From positions 65,834,471 to 65,898,470 of the forward strand of contig NC_087063.1 of the NCBI RefSeq assembly GCF_963678635.1: a stretch of DNA of 64,000 nucleotides, read 5' to 3'. Numbering within the stretch: position 1 is the first letter of the stretch; the number at the start of each line of letters is the position of its first letter. The notes under the pieces are model-generated. The model saw only the letters and a list, made by a program, of their open reading frames with translations. It did not search any database and had not been told where the DNA came from. Source of the DNA: Symsagittifera roscoffensis (Eukaryota > Xenacoelomorpha > Acoela > Convolutidae). Shown piece after piece: positions 48,232 to 57,700 of the stretch. The translations under genes were made by a program, and so were the position numbers.

Positions 48232-50046
48232 TTAGTCGTCGGGGAAGAAACCGTGGGGGAAGATGTCGTGGATGAGATCTGAAGTTGTTAGTAATTTGAC
48301 TAAAATGCGGATGATATTTTTAGTTTGAAGCAGTGGCCAAAGCAATTGAAGCGCCTTAATGGTGGTTAGTTCTTCAGTGCCAACTGCAAATTCATAAGGT
48401 GTGTTTTGGATTAGATTATATAATTTGTGGTTGAATTTAGTGTTATGGATGAATTCTAAAATGGGGATTTCTATAGGTTGTACAAACTCTTGTGGGATGA
48501 GGAAGGGTCGGGATTCTTCTGCATTGAAGGTCTTGGTGATGGGACAAAAGATATACATTTGGGTTATGGGATCATAATTTCGAAGAATACCATGAAGGTT
48601 AGTATCTTTAATGCAATATGTGAAGTTAAGAAAGAATGGTGAGGTGTATTTGGAATTGATGAATTGAAAACGATGGTGTGGTTGTCTGGAGGGGGTGTGT
48701 AGGTCGAAGTGATTTTGGATAAAACGATAATATGTATATGTGTGAGTTTGTTTAGTGCGCAACATAATATCGTGTGAGCAGTGCAAATCTCTTTCATGTG
48801 GTGCAAGGAAATGAAAGGTTAGTGAAAATATTTGGAAGCGTTCTTTAAAACTTTCGTAGGCTTGCGTGTCTGTTAGTGCTTCTGAAATAATGTGGTCAAA
48901 CTTGCGATCGAAGATATTTAGTGTAAATACATATGGTGTTTTAATGAAAAATTTCTCGGTGATTTGTGGGTTAGCGAAGCGATCGTCGTCTAAGAATTGA
49001 TCTTGGTTAGTTCTGATGATGTTATGATCGTAATATTCTAGTGTATATTCATTAGCTCGGGGTGCAGTGTGTGTTTTTAGTGATTTTTTATATCCAATGT
49101 AAGTAAATTGTCTAGGTGTTAGTGTTGTAGTGAGTCGATATAGCATGTCCTTATTTCGTTCTATATCGATATGAGTGTTAGATAAAGGTAAGCAAAGGGG
49201 ATTTGTAAAATGATAATATGAGGTCCAAGGAAGGGTAGGCATTAAAACGTATTCGTCTACAAAGTTACGTGTCTCGTTAGTGTCATGAGGGGTGTTTAAG
49301 GTGTATTGTGGAAATGAGGGTAAGGTGATAGCTAAAAATTCTTTTGTGTTAGTGTGTTGTGGATGGTTGATATATTCACGGGCTGTTCCTGGTTTCGCTG
49401 GGAAAGGATGGTTGGGGAACTTCCTTTTAAAAGTGCGGTAAGCTCTATTAGTGCTGAGTGAAGATTCAGTAGTTGTGGATGATGGTGCTAATGATTCAGT
49501 ATAAATTGAAGAGGCTGTAGCTGTAGGGGTAGGAGGGTTGGATGAATCTATTGTGGATGAGATTTGGTTTATGGTTGGGATGTCAAGGTGATAGGGTTGT
49601 TGTTGTAGGGTAATGAAGTTATCTAGTTCTGGGGAGATTCGGGGGGTATCTGGAGAATGAGATGATTGGTCTGAGTGAAGTGAAGAATAGGTTGGAGTGA
49701 CTTGGGAAGCATAAGAGGGTGTAGAATTGGATGGGTCAGGGTTATTTGGTAATATGGGTTGAAAAGGGGGTTGGGAAAAAATTGAGGGGTTGGTGGGAAA
49801 ATTATTTGATGGAGATGGTTCAGAGTCGGCAAATTCATCGGGGGTTTCAATATTCGGGTTATTGAGTTGTGAGATGGAGTATAAAACTGAGATGTGTGAA
49901 TTAGTATCGGAATTCATGCCTGATATTACATTACTGGATGGGAAATCGGGTGGCGGAAAAGCAAAAAGTGGTATTATTGGGATTGGAGTGGTGAGGTTGG
50001 TTGGGTGGGAATTTGATCGGTGTAGGGATCCAAGTTGTCGGCTCAT
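48232..50046 (-). CDS. Retroelement 604-aa accessory protein of unknown function
   Basis: I do not recognise this protein. Residues 1 to about 210 are P/S/T-rich and probably disordered. Residues about 210-600 look globular, with aromatic and charged residues spread evenly (PTLPWTSYYHF, FKERFQIFSLTFHFLAPH) and a hydrophobic C-terminal third (LQLLWPLLQTKNIIRILVKLL). No signal peptide or clear membrane span is present. Its ATG overlaps the stop of the preceding env-frame ORF as ATGA, an arrangement seen where ribosomes terminate and restart. It ends three bases before a consensus splice donor. The length and absence of stops argue for selection at the element level. It could be a matrix, regulatory or host-interaction protein; no assignment is possible. 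Confidence 0.7.
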   Translation of the reverse strand: MSRQLGSLHRSNSHPTNLTTPIPIIPLFAFPPPDFPSSNVISGMNSDTNSHISVLYSISQLNNPNIETPDEFADSEPSPSNNFPTNPSIFSQPPFQPILPNNPDPSNSTPSYASQVTPTYSSLHSDQSSHSPDTPRISPELDNFITLQQQPYHLDIPTINQISSTIDSSNPPTPTATASSIYTESLAPSSTTTESSLSTNRAYRTFKRKFPNHPFPAKPGTAREYINHPQHTNTKEFLAITLPSFPQYTLNTPHDTNETRNFVDEYVLMPTLPWTSYYHFTNPLCLPLSNTHIDIERNKDMLYRLTTTLTPRQFTYIGYKKSLKTHTAPRANEYTLEYYDHNIIRTNQDQFLDDDRFANPQITEKFFIKTPYVFTLNIFDRKFDHIISEALTDTQAYESFKERFQIFSLTFHFLAPHERDLHCSHDIMLRTKQTHTYTYYRFIQNHFDLHTPSRQPHHRFQFINSKYTSPFFLNFTYCIKDTNLHGILRNYDPITQMYIFCPITKTFNAEESRPFLIPQEFVQPIEIPILEFIHNTKFNHKLYNLIQNTPYEFAVGTEELTTIKALQLLWPLLQTKNIIRILVKLLTTSDLIHDIFPHGFFPDD

Positions 50047-50927
50047 CGTGGGCTAAAAAAATTGTTATTTTGAGACTGAAAAGCGGTGGTATGGGGTTGT
50101 TCTATAATTTGTTTATTAGTATTTTCATCTTGTGAGTGGTGTGTCATTATATGTTGGATGGGGCTTTGTGATATGGTTGGTCTAAAATTATTATGTGTTA
50201 TGGCTAAATTTCGAAAATTACGTGGGACTAGGGATAATGGATGGTTATGTGGTAGGGGTGGTAACTGTGGTGCTGTTGGTGTTGTGTCTACATTGTTATG
50301 TTCTTCGTCGTATGTGTTCTGTCTTGTTGCTATTTTTGTGTTATATTCTTTTATTTGTGCGTCTAAAAGAATTTTGTTTATAGATGTAGAAAAGATTCCA
50401 AAAAATCCTGCAAATAGTATGCGTGCTACACTTGCTTGTCTATTGACTTGTGTGTGTATAGCACATGTGTTATAGATTCCTTTTAAGAGTGAAAAAAGAA
50501 ATCCAATAAAGTTAAACATTGCGTATAAAATAGTCAGTTTTTCTAAGATGTAGTAGGGCCATCCTAGAAAATCAAGAATTTCATTCTTGAGTGTAACAAA
50601 GCTAAAAATATTGATAGGTGATATATCTTGGGGACGGTATTTTTCACCGTTTAGATATATATAATCTTTAATGTCTTTAAAATATCCGCTATAGTCTTGC
50701 GTATAGATGTCAGCAAATCCTGCGGTTTCGGCAAGTTTGCGTAAGTTTTGGTCAATTGATTGTCTTTGTATTGTGTCCATTTGTGTTAATAATTCTTGGA
50801 ATTGTTGTGTTCTAATGTGATGTTGAATATCTGATTTTGAGTATATTCCTATTGATTGTAAGTCTATATTTGGGTTTCGGGCGATAGCGCGAATGCTTTC
50901 TGGTGAAAATTTTTTGAGTGATTGCAT
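50043..50927 (-). CDS. Envelope glycoprotein C-terminal part: transmembrane anchor and cytoplasmic tail
   Basis: This 294-codon ORF is in the same frame as the env ORF upstream, separated from it by one TAA and 55 open codons, so it is best read as the C-terminal third of one glycoprotein. Residues about 118-145 contain a hydrophobic membrane region (WPYYILEKLTILYAMFNF), followed by a short helix rich in small residues and a tail of about 140 residues that is P/N/Q/H-rich. The N-terminal 110 residues would be the membrane-proximal stem. The internal ATG at 50927 is probably not a natural start. It ends in an ATGA overlap with the next ORF. Confidence 0.65.
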   Translation of the reverse strand: MQSLKKFSPESIRAIARNPNIDLQSIGIYSKSDIQHHIRTQQFQELLTQMDTIQRQSIDQNLRKLAETAGFADIYTQDYSGYFKDIKDYIYLNGEKYRPQDISPINIFSFVTLKNEILDFLGWPYYILEKLTILYAMFNFIGFLFSLLKGIYNTCAIHTQVNRQASVARILFAGFFGIFSTSINKILLDAQIKEYNTKIATRQNTYDEEHNNVDTTPTAPQLPPLPHNHPLSLVPRNFRNLAITHNNFRPTISQSPIQHIMTHHSQDENTNKQIIEQPHTTAFQSQNNNFFSPR

Positions 50928-51092
50928 TAATGTGGGATATGGGGTGAGAAGGTAATATTTATCTTCATCAGGGTTTAGCTGTACTACGTTGTGGCTATTT
51001 TCTGATCCACATGGAACTGCGGTATCCCAGAAATAGGTTCTTCGTGAAAGTGTGTCAACGAAATGTACTTTATTCTTATAAAAGATGGGGAT

Positions 51093-51095
51093 TTA
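51093..51095 (-). other. In-frame TAA interrupting env
   Basis: The triplet sits between two parts of one open frame running from 52658 to 50043. Sequence beyond the stop keeps glycoprotein-like composition, with conserved-looking Cys and aromatic positions. It may be an inactivating mutation, a sequencing error or a read-through signal. Confidence 0.75.
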
Positions 51096-52658
51096 TTTAT
51101 AGCATCGTTTATCTTCAAAAACGTATAGTGGTGATACTTTTTTAGTACAAGTATAAAACCATAAGATGTTTCCTTCATAGTCTAAAAAATTTGATCTATT
51201 TCCTGATAGTAAATATCCTGCATAGGGTATTTTTAATACTGCTAGTGCGAGTGATTGTAATATTTGTGTTCTTTCTAATTCGCATAGTTGGTGTAGTGTT
51301 TCTAATTCGGAGAGTGACATTTCTTGAAAAATTCGGCTAATCGTGTAGTCTAGTTTCATATCCAAGTGAATATCATAGTGGATATTACCAAAATATGTAC
51401 TATTCATTAGGGATAGTTCTTGTAAACGTGTGCTGTGATCGTTTTGGGGCTTTAAATGTCCACCAGGTTGACCTGTATTCTTTTGAAAATTAACTGGTAT
51501 ATATGATGTTCCTTCGTTTAGGGGATGACTTGTGGCGTATGGGTCGGCTTTTATTTTTCCAGTGGTCATGTCGAATCCATTTTCGTATTCAACTAATATT
51601 TCAGAGTATTGTGTTTTGTGAAGTGGGTTTCTGTATTTACATGCAAGTTCTGTTTCTTGATATATTTGAAAACGTGTTAATTTATTTTCTATATTATGAA
51701 TGTTTCGAAAATTAGAACTTATTTTTCGTAATGGATTTACTTGTTCATATGGTATTGATTGTATAAAATATTTTTTGTGAAATTTTATCATACGAGCGTG
51801 TATTTTTGCTACTTGAAATGTTGTACATGTGTCTTCGGGGAACCAAACAATTGTTGCTTGTGTTCTTGTTGTAGGGTCGCAATAACCTTGGTCGTTTTTA
51901 CAAGGTAATCTAATTCCTTGATAAATCATTGTGTTGTCTGATAAATCTCGTGTGAGTTGTATTTTTTCGAGTTGTATTTTCCAATCGAAAAACATTATTT
52001 CTTGGTATCCTTTATTTTTTGTGTCTGCTTTGCAGTTTGATGGGTCATTTATACCAATGTGTGGTATCCAGTGTTTATCGTGTATGTCATAAGTTAATCG
52101 TCCGTGTGCGCCGTTGTATGGGTATTTTTCATCTAATTTTATATGTCCTTGATATCTTTCAAGTTCTGCTTGATGTACAGAATCTGAAAAAACTTGGAAA
52201 TATACTAACTTTCTATTTGTGTTTTTATTTTTTGTGATGTTTAGTCGGAGTAACTCGTTTTTACAATCTTCGGGATTGAGATGTAAAAGTCGTTCTATAT
52301 TACTCTGGTAGAATGATTCATGGTCAAGTCGGTTTTTATTTCCGTTTGAGACTTGTGAACAATGTACTTTCTTTTCAGAAAATGTTGCTGTGAATTTATA
52401 TCCTATAACTGTAGTTGCTCGGGCTTTTGAATAAAGTGTTGCTATGACATTTGTAGTTTCTATGGCTTGGGGTTCTGTTTCGCACTGTGATACTTGATTT
52501 ATTGCATACTTGTGTAGTGTTTTTTGTTCGTTTTCTTCACAATCGTAATGTGTTACTAATAAATCTTGGGGTCCTGTGCGGGGAGAAGGGTTTATGTTTT
52601 GATTTGAGATTACTAGGAAAAGGAGCTGGAGAAAAATTAATAATTTTAGAATATACAT
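51093..52658 (-). CDS. env: Envelope-like class III glycoprotein ectodomain (truncated by TAA)
   Basis: The 521-codon ORF begins with a clear signal peptide (MYILKLLIFLQLLFLVIS) and contains many cysteines and N-x-S/T sites. Its C-terminal region has the phrase ELERTQILQSLALAV followed by a GNRS motif and a W-Y-C element. To my reading these resemble the gB-like (class III) fusion glycoproteins of chuviruses and related negative-strand viruses rather than errantivirus F proteins or retroviral Env. That assignment is by pattern recall and needs a profile search. The ORF stops at a single TAA (51093-51095), while the frame continues open for 349 codons to the anchor-bearing ORF. The ATG overlaps the end of the preceding ORF by 13 nt in another frame. 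Confidence 0.6.
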   Translation of the reverse strand: MYILKLLIFLQLLFLVISNQNINPSPRTGPQDLLVTHYDCEENEQKTLHKYAINQVSQCETEPQAIETTNVIATLYSKARATTVIGYKFTATFSEKKVHCSQVSNGNKNRLDHESFYQSNIERLLHLNPEDCKNELLRLNITKNKNTNRKLVYFQVFSDSVHQAELERYQGHIKLDEKYPYNGAHGRLTYDIHDKHWIPHIGINDPSNCKADTKNKGYQEIMFFDWKIQLEKIQLTRDLSDNTMIYQGIRLPCKNDQGYCDPTTRTQATIVWFPEDTCTTFQVAKIHARMIKFHKKYFIQSIPYEQVNPLRKISSNFRNIHNIENKLTRFQIYQETELACKYRNPLHKTQYSEILVEYENGFDMTTGKIKADPYATSHPLNEGTSYIPVNFQKNTGQPGGHLKPQNDHSTRLQELSLMNSTYFGNIHYDIHLDMKLDYTISRIFQEMSLSELETLHQLCELERTQILQSLALAVLKIPYAGYLLSGNRSNFLDYEGNILWFYTCTKKVSPLYVFEDKRCYK

Positions 52659-53779
52659 GTGTATGATAATCCTGAGTATGGGTTATAAAATGTGATGTAA
52701 CCAATTGTCTTTTTGGTATATCTGTCGTATTTATATATTACTTCAGTGGTTATAAATGGTGGTGGTAGTGATTGGGCTGTTATGTTTGGTGGGTTTAATG
52801 GGTAGGGATGTTGAGTAATGTTGTTTAATTTAACTGTGATTTCAAACTTTAATTGTAAACTGTTTTGTTGGAATATTTGGATATTGTGATCACGGATATC
52901 GTCGTGAATGTCTTGTCCGTATTGCAATCTATTAAGTGCCCAGTTGTGAAGGCGATTACTTTCTAGATGTTGACCAAATAATGGTGGAGGGGCTGTAAAT
53001 GTATTCCAATCTAGTCTTAAAGGAATATTTGTTGATGATTGGTCTCGATATCTGGCGTCGAGATTATTTGGAAAATTTAAGTTAAAAGGTGGTGGTGAAA
53101 TCTGGCTTATTGATGGTGTTGATGGTAGTGATAATGTTTCTGGTAGTGATGAGGATGTTGTTGTATCCGTAGAAATATCTATTGGATCATTGACTAAATT
53201 TAGTTCACCTTGTGTAAATGAATGTGTTGTCCAATATGGTAGTCGTGATGCCTGGTTTGGGGGGTTAAAGGGATTTTCACGTATTTGTTCAGATGTTGGT
53301 GTTGAACCTAAGTAATCTGATGGTAGGCTTGAGGTGCTACGTTGTGAGAGAAGCGTAGGGGTTTCTGGTAATATATCAATGGGGTTTTCTGGAGTGTTTT
53401 GTGATGGGGATTGAGGTATGTCAAAATGAACTCGGGGAGTTTGAAAATTTCTGTTTCGCCGAGGATGTATAATTTGTCTATTTATTTCGACTGTATTTTG
53501 GTTTTGACTAGGATTTCTTATTCTACTTAATTCTTGTGGTAGTGTTGGGTATAAGTTATATGTTGGTTCGCTTAGAGGTGCTTTTCGTTGAACTGGTTCT
53601 AGTGGTTCTGATAAACGAGCGTGTCGTTCTTCAAAAGTGTATGGGTTATCTTGAAAGGAAATTCGTGTAGATGTTTGAGGATTTTGGGTAGTTGAAGGTG
53701 TTGTTGGGTTATCTTGGGATGATGTCGGTGAAGACTGACTTTGTGACTTTTGGGTAGCAATTTTTGATAGCTTTTTGGT
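52646..53779 (-). CDS. Retroelement 377-codon ORF lacking any ATG
   Basis: The frame is open from just after a TAA (53780-53782) to 52646 and contains no ATG at all; its only near-cognate start is a late TTG near 52927. The first about 230 residues are P/S/T/Q-rich and the last about 140 look more globular (IGYITFYNPYSGLSYTC at the end). Such an ORF must be reached by splicing or frameshifting. A donor (CACAG|GTACGA at about 54004) in the small ORF upstream could join in phase to an AG near 53747; this is only a candidate. It ends inside the env start, 13 nt overlap. Function is unknown; the position before env suggests a structural or leader protein. Confidence 0.6.
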   Translation of the reverse strand, partial: TKKLSKIATQKSQSQSSPTSSQDNPTTPSTTQNPQTSTRISFQDNPYTFEERHARLSEPLEPVQRKAPLSEPTYNLYPTLPQELSRIRNPSQNQNTVEINRQIIHPRRNRNFQTPRVHFDIPQSPSQNTPENPIDILPETPTLLSQRSTSSLPSDYLGSTPTSEQIRENPFNPPNQASRLPYWTTHSFTQGELNLVNDPIDISTDTTTSSSLPETLSLPSTPSISQISPPPFNLNFPNNLDARYRDQSSTNIPLRLDWNTFTAPPPLFGQHLESNRLHNWALNRLQYGQDIHDDIRDHNIQIFQQNSLQLKFEITVKLNNITQHPYPLNPPNITAQSLPPPFITTEVIYKYDRYTKKTIGYITFYNPYSGLSYTCIF

Positions 53780-53799
53780 TTATTCTTTTAGTGAAAAAG

Positions 53800-53976
53800 T
53801 TAATGTTTATTATAGTATTCTTCTAAGAAAAGAATTAGGAGGATTGTTGCTAGAGCGAATGTGATGATTGCTTTCTTTATACATTTGCATATGGTCAAAA
53901 TGAGGGATGATAGAAATGTTATGAAAATTACAAATAGTAGAAAAATATCAGTTCTACTGAAAATAGTTCGTATCAT
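53800..53976 (-). CDS. Small hydrophobic protein, 58 aa
   Basis: It starts at an ATG (53976). Two hydrophobic segments (about residues 11-30 and 36-51) are separated by a short cysteine/lysine-containing loop (CKCIKK), and the C-terminus is polar and acidic. The layout resembles small viral membrane proteins. Short length makes chance possible. Confidence 0.4.
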   Translation of the reverse strand: MIRTIFSRTDIFLLFVIFITFLSSLILTICKCIKKAIITFALATILLILFLEEYYNKH

Positions 53977-53987
53977 TTAGACAAGTT

Positions 53988-54203
53988 TTATAAATCGTAC
54001 CTGTGGATATAATCAAGGGTTTTTGAAAGTTGGAGAAATAGTTCGAATATAGTGTAGAAAATTACAAAAATATTACAAAAAATGATTAAGAGTATTAGAA
54101 AAGATTCAAGGATATCAAAAAGAAATATTATGAAAGTTTCAAGTATCGTAAAAAATTGTTTGAGGTTTGTGATAATTTTAGTGACTGTTTGATAGAAGAG
54201 CAT
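53988..54203 (-). CDS. Small hydrophobic protein or leader exon, 71 aa
   Basis: The protein is dominated by I/F/L from about residue 17 to 57 (FLFDILESFLILLIIFCN), with ILE-F and LE-F phrases repeated at about 12-residue intervals. A consensus-like splice donor lies within its last codons (CACAG|GTACGA), so it may serve as a signal-anchor exon for the start-less ORF downstream. In an AT-rich sequence this composition can arise by chance. Confidence 0.35.
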   Translation of the reverse strand: MLFYQTVTKIITNLKQFFTILETFIIFLFDILESFLILLIIFCNIFVIFYTIFELFLQLSKTLDYIHRYDL

Positions 54204-54796
54204 TTAAGAAATGACTTCGTGATCGAATATTTTTTGTTGTTTGGGGCAATTTTCATGTGTGGTCGGATTATTTATTAGTTTTTTGACAAGTGGGTTGAGT
54301 TTTGTAAAAAATTGTTGGGGGCAATTTTTATGGTGATCGGGAGGTCTTCTTTGTCTTTATTTTCATTTGTCAAATGATCTGGGGTATTTTTGAGATTTTT
54401 ATACTTTAGGCTAATTAAAATGGTCGTTCTTTTACTTTAGGCTAATTTAACATATTTGTTTGGGGGGTATTTGAGGTCTGAGTTGGGGAAATATTGTTGA
54501 TCTTTGGTTTATTAGATAAGGGAGGGTTATGATATTATGGTGATATTTATTTTAGTTGTCAAGTTGGAGTGGTTTGCTTATTTTTGACCTGGAGGTCGTA
54601 GAGTTATAGTTATAGATATGCCTGGAGTTTAATATTTTTCGTCTAGTTGGTTTGTGTTAAAGTTATAGAAGGTGACGGATTGGATGAATCCTATTGGCTA
54701 ATTTTGAACTAGAATTGTTGCGTGTTTGTCAGCATGTTATCTCGAAAATTGAAAGTGTAAAATGTTTCAGAGGTGCAAAGATTATTAAATGTATAA
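54204..54796 (-). other. Spacer between pol and the small hydrophobic ORFs
   Basis: No open frame of note occurs on the element strand. The tract is T/G-rich on the plus strand, and phrases such as TTTACTTTAGGCTAATT repeat at about 54402 and 54432. Confidence 0.5.
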
Positions 54797-57700
54797 TTAA
54801 GGTTGTTTTTGAAATTCAACTTTCTTTAATATTTTAGATTGTGGGATGAATACTTTATAATTTTTACGTGGTTGATTTCTAAGTCGTGAAGACTCTCTAT
54901 GTTCTGATTTGTCGATTTGTTCTTGGGGTATTATTTGTTCTGTCATTTTTCTATTTTTTCTTTCTTTTTGAGATGTATTTTGATCGAGATTTTTTGTATT
55001 GTTTTTTGTGGTTTTTGATTTTGTATTTTGATTTCCGAGGTGAATATCATTTTGTTCCTTTGTTGTATTTTCCGTATGTGGGTCATTTTGAATAACTTGT
55101 AAACCTGTAAAAGAATATAATTGAGTTAGTTCGCGGAGTGCGTATTCTTTTGGATAATAAGGTAATAGGTTATTTCGGTGTTGAACGATTTCTTTTTTGT
55201 CTGAGTCGGTGATTTTATATGTGACGTCAGTGGGTTTTGCAATTATTTGGTATGGTCCTTTACGAAGGGGTTGTAATTTTTTTGAAATTCCTTTTTGAGT
55301 ATTAAAATTGGGTATTAAAACAAATGTTCCAATTTTTAAATCGGAGGCTGGTGTAAAGCGTGAATTTATTTGTTCATTAATATTTTGCCTTTGTAACAAC
55401 TTTTTTGTTACTTTTTGGTAAATTTCATTGTGTTTTCTATCTCTGTTTAAAATCCATTCGGTGTGTGTACCGGAGGCTAGTTTAAGAATTTGTGGGTGAT
55501 GAAAATGATCTTCATCGTGTGTATGTAATGGTAGGTTATAGCAAATTGAGTCTTTATTTGGTTGACAATAACCTTGTGCGTTTTTATGAGAGTTTGCTGT
55601 AAACATTATTGGTTTGCGTGGCTTTTGGTTAAAAACCATTTCATATGGTGACATTCCTAAAGTTGTCGTGATTTGTGAATTATATGCTAAGGGAAATAGT
55701 TTTACATCTGCTGACCATTCGGTATATCTTGTATCATTGCCATTGATGATACATCTGAGATATTCTTGTAATGAACGGTTCATACCTTCGACTAAGCCGT
55801 TTGTCCAAGGTGCGTGAGATGTACGTGGTTTGTGTTTAATGTTATATAAATGACATAGTGTGATGATTTCATTATTTATGAATTCTGTACCGTTGTCTGT
55901 AACTAAAATTTCTGGTAGTCCGAATTTTGCTATCCAGTGTTCATAGAGTGTTGTGTAAGCGTAATAAGCGTTACAATGTGGTACTGGGTTAAGTGCTACA
56001 TAATGTGTAAATGCGTCAACAATTACCATAATGTAGGAGTTTCCTTCGGATGAGGGTGAAATTGGTCCTTTGGTATCAAATGAGATACGATGATTAAAGT
56101 ACAAACTTTGTCCTTTAAAATCTTGTTTTTGTGCTATTTGCTTTTGATTTGGGTAAGGTTTATTCAGTTGACATACTATACAGTCATTGCATAGTACTTT
56201 TATCCAAATTGGTGCATTTGGGAAATAAACGTTTTGTATAAAATTTGAATATGTTTTCTCTGATCCAGAGTGTCCTTTAATATTTTGTGTATGTGAAATA
56301 TTAAAAGCTATAAGAATCATACTTAAAGGGAGACAGGGAACTGTAGATTCATTTAGTTTGTATTCTAGAAGGTCTGTGTTTTCGTTGATTGTTGTATTAT
56401 TGAATTTTCGAAAATATCGGAGGAGCGTTTTGTTTCCTAGAATAGTTGAATCTGCTTTGATAGGTTTAGTTTTATATTTGTGCCATGATTTCAGTTGTCG
56501 AATTACTGGGTCAAGGTTTTGATATTGTTTCAGTGTTGAAATTGTAATTGTTTCTGTTGGGGGGAGAAAAATGTTTTCAATTTCTAATTTAGATAAGGGT
56601 ATTGTGTCAAGTGGGTCATGGAGGTCAAAAACTTGATGATTTATTGTGTATTTTGAATCGTTTGTTTGTGGTCCTGATAAGTTTATTTTATCAGTTAAAT
56701 TTTCTTTTTCAATTAGTGGAAAACGGTCTTTTTTATGCGAGTGTGGTTTTATTCTTTTTTGTTGGGTGTTATTTTTTATCCATTGTGAATATGGGATTGG
56801 TTTAAAAGTTGATGTTCCAAGTAGATCAACTTCATAGTGATTATTTTGACAATCTAAATAAAGTGGGAAATGTTGTAAATTATTTATTTGTGATTGTTCA
56901 ACGTCAGTTTTTACTGCATATTTGCATTCCAATCGGGGTGATGTTTCATTTTCTGCCAGGTAGAATTTTATGTTTTTGGGTATTTCGACTGTGGTTTTAC
57001 GTGTAAGTAATTCAGGTGGCGTATTTCGACTTAAGGTGTCTGGTAGTGCAAGATTTTTTCCTGCGGTCCAAACTATATGTAAGTTTGGGAATTTCATTAA
57101 AATGAGTTGAAATCTATAAACTCGGTGGTTTGGATTAGACTTTTGTGTAAAAAGAAAGATGATTGGTTTATGGTCTGTGAATAGAACTGTGGGATGTTTT
57201 GATCCAAGTATCAGAAATTCATATTCTGTTAGTGTATATATTATGGCTGTACATTCTCTCATTAGAGTTGAGAGTCGTAGCTCTGCTTGAGTGAATAATC
57301 GAGAATTTGCTGATATGAGGTTCATTTTATTTGTACTATTATGTGATTGTAATAATGCTGCGCCGATGCCAAAGTTCGAAGCATCGCACATTGCATAAAA
57401 TGGTTGATTTGAGTCTGGAATTGTGTTTGAAATTTGTTCAGTTAGAAGTTTTTTGATTTCTTCAAATTGTGCTTGATGTTCTGTATTCCATTCAAAATTA
57501 TTTTGTTGTCTAAGTATGTTATAGAATGGTCGTAGATATAATTGCATTTTATAAACATATTTGCTTAAAAAGTTTAACATTCCAAGGAATTCTTGGATTT
57601 TCTTTTTAATTGTTGGTGGTTTGAGTTTTTGAATAGCGTCTATACGTGATTTCAATGGAGTGATTGTATTTCTTTCTATATTATGTCCTAAGAATTTAAC

